A stretch of DNA of 64,000 bases, taken from Cryptomeria japonica (Eukaryota > Streptophyta > Pinopsida > Cupressales > Cupressaceae). The stretch spans positions 102,035,897-102,099,896 of the forward strand of contig NC_081407.1 of NCBI RefSeq assembly GCF_030272615.1. The letters run 5' to 3'. Under the pieces are notes generated by a model. That model did no database searches, had not been told where the DNA came from, and saw only the letters and a program-made list of their open reading frames with translations. Both the position numbers and the translations under genes were made by a program. Shown piece by piece: positions 46,276 to 56,191 of this stretch (positions are counted from its first letter, which is position 1; every line of letters starts with the position of its first letter).

Positions 46276-49200
46276 ACACTAGTAGATAGTGGCTCTGGAC
46301 TTAATGTGTGTAGCATTAATCTATTGCATAAGATGAATGTGGATACATCCCTCATGGAGCCTGACTCTCGTCCCATTCGAGGCTTTGACAATGTGGCTAA
46401 GTCTTCATTAGGTATTATCACCTTACCCCTCACAGTGGGACCTGTTACTTTGCCCACTCCTATCCATGTTATGTTGGGAAATTTAACATACAACTTGTTA
46501 TTAGGGAGACCGTGGATTCACAGTATGCAAGCTATCCCCTCTACATTGCATAGACAAGTTAAATTTGTTTATAACAATAAGACATATACCTTGATAGGTG
46601 ATACTAACTTCCAAGCTTGTTTACAAACATCTACTTCCAAAGGGGATTCTTCTAAGCCATCCTCGTCTAGTGATGACTCTCTAAACAAGATACCTATCGA
46701 TGAATCCTCGCTCTCTGATGATCAAAATTCTTTGGATGAGTCTGGAGCTCCTGAAGAGGATTCTTCTCGACTTGAATCTACACATAAGAAGGATTTTGAT
46801 CCTGAGAAAGTTCTCGCAGAAGACGATTGGGGATCTCTTGACTTTAATCCCACCTTTGTAGGTGAATATAAACTTCCCTCTAGAGAGCTTAAGGTTGAAA
46901 AGAAGGAAGAAGCTAAAAATCAGTCAACCTTACCTGAACCTATGAGCAACAATTTTGTGGCCGCTTCTCAAACTTCTTCTCCTCACACCTCCAATTCTGA
47001 AGATTTTGATTCTTCGTCTTATGAAAAACCACCTTCTCTCTCTGAAATGGCTGATCGTTATGGTCGTGGTTTTCGCATTTTTGCTAAGCATGGATATCAT
47101 GGAAATGGTTGTGGCGCTCACGAACAAGGGATAAAGGTTCCTCTAGAGAATAATTTTCACAATTATGCCTTTGGACTTGGCTATAATCCCTGCAAGCGCA
47201 CTAAAGCTTCTAAGAGACCATGTATTAGTGTAAATGTTATTTCTACATCTCTACCAATACAACACCCCGAGTATATTGATGGGAATTCTTCGTGTGCTTT
47301 GGATATCTTTCCTACCAATGATGCTTTAGCTGAGTTTTTAGGAGCATATGATACTCTTCCTCGTTATCATCACAATAGGGGACTCCCTTATTGTTTGAAC
47401 ACTGAAGCCTATTTTGGAAAAGAGATTGATAATGATGAGATTGTGAAAGAATTCCCCCAGTTAAAGGATACTCCTCAACAAAGTAATCTTCTTATAAGTG
47501 ACACCATTGATGTTAAGATGGATCCTTGCAAGGAGGAAAAAGTTATTAAAATTGGAAAGTGTCTGGATGAAGAGGAACAAAAACAATATGAAGATTTATT
47601 GCATGAATTCCCCGAGATCTTTGCTTGGACATATTCTGACATGCCTGGTATAGATCCTAAGATCGTTACTCATAATATCATGTTAGTTCCCGATGCTAAG
47701 CCCGTGAAACAAAAGCTTCGAAAAATGAATCCTAAGGTGGCTTTGCTTGTTAAGGCTGAGATTGAAAAATTATTAGAGGCTGGATTTATTCGCCCTATCG
47801 ATTATTCCTCATGGATTTCAAATATTGTCGTTGTGGCTAAACCTAATAATAAAATAAGAATGTGTACCGATTTTCAAGATTTAAATAAGGCTTCTTTAAA
47901 AGATGATTTCCCTATTCCAAACATTGACATGATAGTTGATTCTACGGCAGGACATGCCTTGTTATCCTTCATGGATGGTTTTTCAGGATACAATCAAATT
48001 TTCATTAACCCTCAAGATCAATTCAAAACCACTTTCACCACTCCTTGGGGTACATTTTGTTGGATAATGATGCCTTTTGGACTTAAAAACGCTGGTGCAA
48101 CTTATCAACGAGCGATGACCCTTATCTTTCATGATTACATGCATAAGATTTTAGAGGATTATGTTGATGATATTTTAGCCAAATCCATTCTTCGCATGGA
48201 TCATATTAAAATCCTTCGTCAATTCTTTGAAAGAATTCATAAATATCACATGCGCTTGAATCCCCAAAAATGTGTTTTTGGTGTGGATGGTGGAAAACTA
48301 TTAGGATTCATAGTTTCGCATCGTGGGATTGAGGTGGACACTAAGAAAATAGATGCTATTGTCAACATGCCACCTCCTAGAAACGTGTCTCAACTTAAAA
48401 GCTTACAAGGAAAGATTCAAGCTATTCGTAGGTTCATATCTCAACTTGCAGATCGTACCTTTCCTTTTACCCAACTTCTCAAAAAGAATATCACTTTTCA
48501 ATGGAGCGAAGATTGTCAGCAAGCATTTGAAGATTTAAAAGTGTATTTGGCTAGTCCTCCTATTCTTCAACCTGCCGAACCTTCTAAACCCTTCCTTCTG
48601 TATACAGCGGCTTCTTCTCATGCTCTTGCAGCATTGTTGGCACAACATGATAAAGATGGTAAGGAATGTCCAGTTTATTACATAAGTCGTACCTTACTCG
48701 ATTATGAGACCCGATATTCTGCGATAGAAAGACAATGCTTGGCCTTGGTGTTTGCGACTCAGAAATTGAGATATTATCTTTTAAATTCAGAAGTCCACAT
48801 CATGGTAAAGTTTGATCCTTTGAAGCATCTTTTCTCTAAAACTGATTTATCAGGGTGCCTAGCTAAGTGGGTTATGATGTTAACTGAATTTGACATTAAA
48901 TTTGTTTCACAAAAAGCAATTAAAGGACAAGCGTTGACTGAACACTTAGTTGAGGCCCCTTCGCCTTTCTCCTACCCTAACCCTGAGTCTTTTCCCGATG
49001 ACTTCATTCTTTGTACAGAGAAAGATGAAACTTGGGAGTTATACTTTGATGGCTCTAAGTGTCGTACGGGATCGGGGGCAGGTGTTGTTCTGATTTCTCC
49101 TACAAAGAAATCCATTCCCTTATCCTATCGTCTAAATTTCCTGTGTACCAATAACATTGCTGAGTATGAGGCCCTTATAGCTGGAATAAAAGCGGCCTTG

Positions 49201-49377
49201 GCTCTGAATATAAAGTACATCCATATTTATGGAGATTCTCAATTGATTATAAGACAAGTAACAGGACTGTATCAAGCGAAACAAGACAAATTATCACAAT
49301 ATAAAGATCTTGCTATCTCTTTATTACAAAAATTTGATTCTTATACCATGGAACCTATTCCTCGAAAAGATAACTGA
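46276..49377 (+). pseudogene. Element D protease, reverse transcriptase, RNase H and extra RNase H
   Basis: Protease: LVDSGSGLNVCS (codon about 346) and LLLGRPWIHSM. Reverse transcriptase: IRPIDYSSWISNIVVVAK, RMCTDFQDLNKAS, GYNQIFINPQDQFKT, MPFGLKNAGATYQRAM and YVDDILA (codon about 972; the Tat form of YxDD). RNase H: LLYTAASSHALAALLAQ, YSAIERQCLALVFATQKL. Extra RNase H: ELYFDGSKCRTGSGAGVVL, NNIAEYEALIAGIKAALAL, YGDSQLIIRQ. The 1023 codons from 46306 are uninterrupted. TGA at 49375-49377 replaces the Arg expected before HADAMA, again a CGA-type codon. These enzymes would copy element RNA into DNA. Confidence 0.93.
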
Positions 49378-50787
49378 CATGCGGATGCAATGGCATGTGT
49401 GGCTTCTCTTGTATATTTAGAGGACCCTGTGGTTGATCTTAAATTTGTTATTCACAACCTTATTTCTCCTGCTATTGTAGATGATTCTAGCTTAGTAACA
49501 TGTTGTGACTTTATAGACTCAGACGAATGGTACTCGCATATCGTAAGATATCTGACCAATGGTACCTTTCCTGATTCCGCCAATAGGAACACTAGGGCTA
49601 GAATCCGCAAGCTGTCCGCTAGATATATCATTCTTTCTAATGTCCTTTACCGAAGGGGTTATGATGGTCTTCTCCTTTGCTGTCTTAATAAATCGGAAAT
49701 CCCCGTTGCTCTTGAAGAGGCACATTCAGGTGCCTGTGGGGGGAATTTCGGGTGCAAATCCTTGGTTCATAGATTGCTTCGTATGGGATACTATTGGCAA
49801 ACTATGCAGAAGGATTCTTTTTCATTTGTTAAGAAATGTCATCAATGTCAACAACACAATAATCTGATTCATGCTCCTGCCCAAGAACTTCGTTCTCATG
49901 TAGCTTCTTGGCCTTTCTCCGCATGGGGTTTGGCTCTCATTGGTAAAATTTCTCCCCCTTCATCTCAAGGGCACACCTTCATTATAACCACAATAGATTA
50001 CTTTACGAAATGGGTAGAAGCTATTCCCCTTTGCTCTACTACTGCTGAAGTGATTTTTCAATTTCTTCTAGAAAACATCATTTCTCGATTCGGGATACCT
50101 TCCACTATAATCTCGGATAATGGGACATCATTTAAGAACAAGGACGTGAAGAAATTCCTTGAGAAGTATCATATCAAACATTGATTTTCTACACCATACT
50201 ATCCTCAATCAAATGGTCAAGCTGAATCATCCAATAAGATAATTGAACAAATTCTTCATAAAACTGTAAATAAGCATGGTAAGGATTAGAATAATCAGCT
50301 AATCTATGCTCTTTGGGCCTACCGAACGAGTGTACAAATTGCTACAGGAACTACCCCTTATAATCTTGTTTATGGTGCTGACGCTATTATGCCTTTAGAG
50401 TTAGAGATTCCATCACTTAGGGTTTCTCTCAAAGGTATAGTAGATGATGACTCTTATAGAGAACAATGACTTCAACAGCTCGAGATGCTTGATGAGCAGC
50501 GTATAAACGCTCTTGAGCATATTCAAGCGTATCACAAGACTCTACAACGAAGCTATAATGATAAGGTTATTCAACGTTCCTTCTCAGTAGGAGACTTAGT
50601 CCTCTATGAGAATCAGTGCAATGTGAATGCCTTACCTGCAGAAAAGGGAAAATTTAGTCCTAATTGGCTTGGACCATATATCGTTATCGAAGATTACGGA
50701 TTAGGTGCTTACAAAATAGCGGATGTAGATGGTACGCCTCTCAAGGAACCTATCAATGCTATGCACTTGCGTAGATACTATGTTTAA
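49378..50787 (+). pseudogene. Element D integrase, first catalytic Asp replaced by Ala
   Basis: It continues the same frame. Zinc domain: HSGACGGNFGC and KKCHQCQQHNN. Core: FSAWGLALIGKISPPSS, where D2 and relatives have Asp (DLIGKI) and D has Ala; then IISDNGTSFKNKDVKKF and SNGQAESSNK with the second Asp and the Glu. C-terminal part: FSVGDLVLYENQ, FSPNWLGPYIVIEDYG and MHLRRYYV before the stop at 50787. Nonsense codons in frame: TGA 50182-50184 (Arg in D2), TAG near 50287 (Trp in relatives), TGA near 50467 (Arg in D2). With the Ala change the strand-transfer activity should be lost even without the stops. Confidence 0.9.
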
Positions 50788-51397
50788 TTCTCCATTCCTT
50801 ATCTTTCATGTCGTCTATCTTCTTTCCAGTTCTTCAACATTGGGTAATATGTTAGTATACCCTCATTAGAGCAAAATAGAATTAAATGATATGGTGTTTA
50901 ATCTATATTGCTTCGTTCTTGACAAATGTGTTTTTTATAGTTTGTCTTGAATTCATTTATGTAAATTGTAAAAAGATTTACATTTTTCTTACGCTAGCAT
51001 ATTGCACAAATGTCTTATGTGTTAAGTGGAATCGTATCATGTTGTGTTTAAGTTCAAAATTAAATCACATTAGTTATATGATCCTTAGACTTAATGCATA
51101 TTTCTTCCCTATCATCAATGTAGTACTTGATTAAATATTTTAATTAAGTCACACATATATCAATTTAATCATGGAGCATTGAGAAATCAATCACATGGAA
51201 ATTAAATCCTGAACATACATGTACATCTACCAAATGTATTAACTTTAATCAAAGCAAAATATACATTGTTTTGAGCATTAAATATAACACATTTGAGACA
51301 AAAGAGAAGCATGTATATATATATATATATATATGTGGATCGTATACAAATATAGGTCACTGTACATCCAAAATGTGACCTAACCGACATCATAAAA
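50788..51397. other. Spacer between element D integrase and antisense gene
   Basis: AT-rich, no coding potential. It contains a (TA)n run at 51313-51334. It is the shared 3' side of the plus-strand polyprotein and the minus-strand gene, so polyadenylation signals for both would lie here; AATAAA is not seen in a clear place. Confidence 0.5.
51313..51334. repeat. (TA)n microsatellite
   Basis: About eleven TA dinucleotides in a row, inside the spacer of element D. Confidence 0.9.
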
Positions 51398-53993
51398 TCA
51401 TCTCCTATCCCTAGGACTAGTGGCTGGAGAGTGTCGACTGGACGCTCCCTCCTGATCTGGCCGTGAAGGTGGACCCATGGGTGTGTAGCGCGATACAGAC
51501 CATGAGTGACTCCGAGAGGAACTCCTACGATCCCTGTCCATAAGGATAGCACGATAGGAGGAAGCCTCAGCCTGAGCAGCTGCTAGATCTCGCCACGCCC
51601 GCTGAAGGTCCTCTAATAGGACTCTCTCTCTCTCCCTCCATATGTCCACTTGTACTCGGAATGGGGAGAACAAATCCTCGTGCCGACCCGCGTTCCCCTG
51701 AGGCCTATAGGCAATCCGTGAGGAACTAGGGATCTGTGCCATCGTGGAAATGTCTGTCACTGCTTGCTGAATTAGGGAACGCCACTCCTGCACATTAGCT
51801 GTAGCAGTAGAAGAGATTCATGTATTAGTACCATTCTATATCATCAAAGCGTTAATCAACCAATACAAACTTACTATACCTGGATCTCCCTCGCGCCAGT
51901 AGGGATCATGATATGGTAGCATCTGTGACTAGGAACTGCTAGGCTCCCCACGCTCAAATAATCTATGCACGATGGGTGTAGGTTGGCTCATACTTGGAAC
52001 AGGTCTCCGTATCGCCTCGTGTTCCCCCTCATGGAGAATATGAGGAGGATCCAGGGCTATGGTATCATCTCCTGAATGGTGGGGAGCTGCATCTGACTCC
52101 TCCTCATCATCCCTATCCTCTGACTCCTCCTCATCATCTCTATCCTCCTCCTCCTCCTTGTCATCCTCATCCTTATCCTTGTCCTCATCCACATCTCCAC
52201 CTGCAACCTCGTTCTCCTCATCTCTATCTATGTTCTCCTCCTTCTCCTCCTCGGCACTAGGCTGATCTCCTGTAGGTGGATTAGGATCTTCTGCCTCCTC
52301 ATGACCCTCTCCCTCCTCTGGCTCCTCTAACCTAGATCCCTGGTCCTCATCTCGGTCTCCATGTCTCCATGGGCCTGGATGGCCTGTCGGGTGATCTGGT
52401 GGAAAGATAGGCCTTGGGTATGATCTCACAAACCATGAGATATACCTGCGCTATGCTCCAGGCTTTGCAGAGTAATCAGTGACAACATCCTGATCGGATC
52501 CCTCTATATCTGTAGTCTCGATGTCATCTATCGTCGGTCTCGCTACTGCTCTAGGTCTGGGAAGGACTCATGAGTGTCGAGTATAAATGGGTACATCGGC
52601 TGGAACACACTGCTCTAGCCCGAATTGCCTCCGTACTCGGTCAAAGTAGAATGGGACTATGATATGAGAATATCGTCCCCGTAGTAGGCAGTTCCTTTGT
52701 AAGCATGCTAACTATCTCTCCATCCCATCCCATCTGTGCATCCGCAGATATGGTCTCCATATGGTCACCTCGGCTGTCAATCTATCAAGTATCACTCTCC
52801 AATATAACAGATCACCAAATCTCCACTCGCTGGTAAGTGGATAAGCAAACACCCTAGGTCGCTCGCTAGCCGTACTCAGCGGAAAGCCGACAGGCCTGGT
52901 GCATGTGAAGTGCTCTAAAATCCACACCTGCAGAAGTGTGCATGTCATCAAACTGCAACCCTATCCAAACACATACTCCTCAAGGTCGTGATAAAGATGT
53001 GCAAGCATAATCCGACCCCAAGCATACACTCTCCTATGTCTCTCCATAGCTCTGATGCACCATGTGAGACCCCCATGCATGTGCGTACCTCGCCCATTAG
53101 GGCAGATAGCTAGTGCTATGATGGCAATCATAAGGCATCTCAGAAGGGGTACCTCCCCTGTAGGATGTAAGAGCCAGCTGACCATGATGCGACCTCTCAT
53201 CTCGCTCGGCATGACTCTCCCTATGCAATACACCTGCTCTCTCTAATGATCCTCCGCTGACCGATCGGTCGCGTATGTCACAGTGGCTCCTCTGATAGGA
53301 AGATGAAGTATGTGGTACACATCCTCAAGTGTAACCGTCAGCTCCCCTACTGGAAGATGAAATGTGCATGTGTTAGGATCCCATCGCTCCATCAATGCCA
53401 TCAGCATCGCAGGATGGAACCGAATGGCTGGCATGAGGATCGTGTACCATAATCCCACAATCGACAATGTGTCTCTCTCTGCCTGAGTCAGCCGTGGAAT
53501 CTGATCTCACAAACTGCGAAGAATATGTCCCGCCGTATGCTCTCTCATGTATGGGAGACCCTGCAACACAAAAACATAAGTATAATCAGTACTCGATCAT
53601 CAAAATCAATCATGCAAACTATCGAACATCATATGCTAACCCGGAACTTGATCGCCAAGTCCTGATTGGGGACCATGGCACCCTGTCAGGGACCATGGTG
53701 CCCTGTCAGGGACCATGGTGCCCTAACAGGGACCATGGCGCCCTGTTAGGGACCATGGCGCCTTGTCAGGGACCATGGCGCCCTGAGGGGACCATGGCGC
53801 CCTGGAGGGACCAGGGCGCCCTGGGTGGGGCCCTGAGTTAGATTCCAGGGTCCGCAAATGATCACAAAAAGTCAAATGCAGAAAATCAAAAGTCAACATT
53901 CAGTCAACTCACCTTGTCCAATGGCTCGTTGTCGATCACGGCCTGGCGTAGGATCTCAATCCTCGTGGGATGCTCCGGTTGTCATGAAGGCAT
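51398..53993 (-). pseudogene. Plant mobile domain (PMD) protein gene, antisense inside element D, three exons
   Basis: Exons on the minus strand: 53993-53913 (starts ATG CCT), 53560-51880 and 51798-51398. Both introns are GT-AG (donors GTGAGTTG and GTATAGTA; acceptors TTGCAG and CTACAG), and the phases match (0, then 1). The middle exon has the PMD landmarks: PAIRFHPAMLMALMERWDPNT, TFHLPVGELTVTLEDVYHIL, YAWGRIMLAHLYHDLEEY, LLQVWILEHF and ADVPIYTRH. An acidic Glu/Asp repeat region (52100-52350) and a coiled-coil-like tail (WRERERVLLEDLQRAW) follow. About 720 codons. At least seven in-frame stops (for example at codon 4 and after TDRSAEDH) disable it, but no frameshift is seen. PMD proteins act in the nucleus in gene and transposon silencing or meristem upkeep; here it is cargo of a retrotransposon. 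The exact start is uncertain, since an acceptor-like TTGCAG lies just upstream. Confidence 0.82.
53668..53824. repeat. Eight 20-bp GC-rich tandem units in intron 1 of the PMD gene
   Basis: Units of GGGACCATGGCGCCCTGTCA start at 53668, 53688, 53708, 53728, 53748 and 53768, then two shortened variants follow. The words GGACCATGGCGCC and GGACCAGGGCGCC are the same as in the palindromic modules of the C and D LTRs. The array lies wholly in the intron 53561-53912. Confidence 0.9.
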
Positions 53994-54560
53994 GATGATA
54001 GCTATGTGGGCTCCGCTGCAATGAACACTATTCAGAAATCAACAAAGTGACAAATGCAAATGTCACTTTCAAGGTATATACTTTCATCCCTTTACTTTTT
54101 ACTTTCCTAACCCTAATTCTTCTCTATCACTCATTTCATCATAACTTGAGTTTGGGAGATGCGATTTTCAAACCGTTGGTTGCGTAGGAATCATATTTTC
54201 ATTCCCCTACTCTCGGGATGTTCCAAGAAGTGCTCTAATGAAGCCTATTCAGTGAACATCCCTCGTCAATACTCTCTTACACAATTTGTCGCAAGTAAAC
54301 ATGCTACCCTGTTTCACCTCCCTAATAAGCAAGTCGAAACAGGGGGGGGCATATAGCTACTCACAAATTTCATCACCTTCCTTAGTAAGCATTAGGTGAT
54401 TTTGTGATCTAACGTGTGTTTTGTAGGGTGCGGTTCCTAACTGTGTACTGCAGATACCGCTGGGGGCTTCATCTGACAACTTATGGATATATCCTTTTTC
54501 AAATGATGTTTACTTTTCTGTACTTTAGCTTGCATATGCACGTAGTATTCATATGACCGC
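53994..54560. other. Upstream region of the antisense gene, element D
   Basis: There is no coding potential. It would hold the promoter of the minus-strand PMD gene, and possibly one more 5' exon ending near 54017, but no TATA motif stands out. Confidence 0.45.
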
Positions 54561-54576
54561 TAAAGTGGGGGCTAAA
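54561..54576 (+). other. Element D polypurine tract
   Basis: TAAAGTGGGGGCTAAA lies directly before the 3' LTR, the same as in element C. Confidence 0.8.
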
Positions 54577-56186
54577 TGTAGCATCGTAAATTGTACGCAC
54601 TTGCTAGGGTAATACAATTTCACACCTAGTTTAGCACCCGCCTTCATGCATTTTACATTTTGCATTGCATTTCTCCTTTAGCACTTAATTAATCAAATTA
54701 ATTAGGTCTAAGGTCCTATTTCACCATTCTCCACATCATAAAGGATGGACCCTTTCGTTAAAGTGTGCCCTTTTCATGTTATTCCTCCAATGCATCATTC
54801 AATCAAAAACCCTAATTAAGTCCTATTTTGAACTTGGGGGCTTGGTCTCGGGGGTCAAAACATCTCGAAATCACCTATAACTTCAGGATTCTCTCTAAAA
54901 TCATCATATCCGACGGCCTTGGAAATTTGGTGAAAAGTTGTCGGGACCATGGCGCCTGGAGTGCACATGGTCCCGGACATTTTTCCCAAAATTTTAGGAG
55001 CGCGATCGAATCATAAAATAAAGCTTAACCCCAAGAAATTGGCGGGATATTCAATCTCTAGGTTGGCCAAAAGATGAAATTACGACCTAGGGTTTCCTAC
55101 ATAAAGAGCTCTCTTTCTTCATTTGAGGGGATGGGAATTTTGTTTTCAGGGACCTCATATGCAGCGAAAGAGCAGATCTTTGAAGACTTCAACAACATTC
55201 AACATTCCTCTATCAAGCACCCATCAATTTCATTCATTCATTTAGGGCTTGGAAGGCATTGAAGAACAATAGGAGATTACCGACTGAAGATTGGCTTGTA
55301 CCCCTCCCTTGAAGGTTGGGTATGATTTCATGTTGTTTTCATGTCTTTGCATAAGCTTCAATATATCCTTTATTCATGCTTTAGATCATTTCGCATCTTG
55401 ATTTAGAGCATTTACGTCGTCATTTACAAGCAATTAGGGTTTACTTTCTAGGTTGCTCTAGTTTGCTTTCTTGCATGTTAGGACCTTGCACACACACTAG
55501 GTCTGCACACACAATACATTTACAATACAACTTGGCTATTCGTGGAGGTGGAAATCACCGAAGCAGGGGTTTGACTAAGGCAAAACCCTATATAGCCACC
55601 CACACACCCTTTTCAGATATTAGTGTAGGTTTCGGGACTCGGACGACGCCGTAGGATACAGATCCGGGAAGAGCAGGTCGAGACAACACTCCGCATCAAA
55701 TTGCAGAGCAAAAGACCAGGATAGGGGCGCTGGGCGCCCTGGTCCTCCGAACAGACAGCATTTCCGACAGTTTCCGACAGTGTTCCAGAGTGCAAAACAG
55801 CAGTTTCTGGTGCAGTTTTCGGGATAGAATCAGGACAGTGGTGCCCGCACCCCTGTCCCGAACATTTTCAGTCCGATTTTGGCTCCGGGTACACATCTGC
55901 ATTCTTATTTCATCCTTGTATTTACAGCTGTTCATTGTTTAATCTCAATTCTGCAATCTTGTTATTCGTTTGTACATGCATTTTGGGATTAGGACTTGAA
56001 CTTGCATCATTTTATCTTTCTATTACAACAAAGGAATAGAAATCCTAATAGGTAGCCTGTGGCTCTCTCTTCCACAAGAAGAAGTAGCCAATTGTGTGAT
56101 ACCTCTAGGCTCTTTCATATTCCGTAATGTGTATCGAAAAGTAGGATTAGGGCATCTTAACCTAGTCTCGCTTTTTACCCTACACA
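54577..56186 (+). repeat. Element D 3' LTR
   Basis: 1610 bp, the same length as the 5' LTR. Differences are almost all C/T or G/A and no indel was seen. The GC-core module is at 54944-54973. Confidence 0.95.
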
Positions 56187-56191
56187 CCATT
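56187..56191. repeat. Target-site duplication of element D (CCATT)
   Basis: It repeats 43463-43467. Removing D plus one copy restores the D2 reading across the junction. Confidence 0.95.

Larger units (their letters stand above)
43468..56186 (+). mobile_element. Element D: Tat-type LTR retrotransposon lacking Gag, with antisense gene
   Basis: LTRs 43468-45077 and 54577-56186 are both 1610 bp, with about 47 differences by hand count, nearly all transitions. Target duplication CCATT lies at 43463-43467 and 56187-56191. Primer site at 45078, polypurine tract at 54561-54576. One reading frame (45247-50787, 1847 codons) encodes protease, reverse transcriptase, RNase H, extra RNase H and integrase, broken only by five nonsense codons. 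The 3.8 kb between it and the 3' LTR carries a minus-strand plant-mobile-domain gene. No Gag domain is found anywhere in the element. Confidence 0.95.

Noticed and set aside
51994-52265. Plus-strand Pro/His- and Ser-rich frames
   Set aside because: They are antisense shadows of the Glu/Asp repeat region of the PMD protein.
53668-53824. Regular repeats that could suggest a CRISPR array
   Set aside because: Units are contiguous, without unique spacers, in a plant intron. The same holds for 30202-30356.
51398-53993. PMD gene as an ordinary host gene beside the retrotransposon
   Set aside because: It lies wholly between integrase and the 3' LTR of D, inside the CCATT duplication, so it is part of the element.
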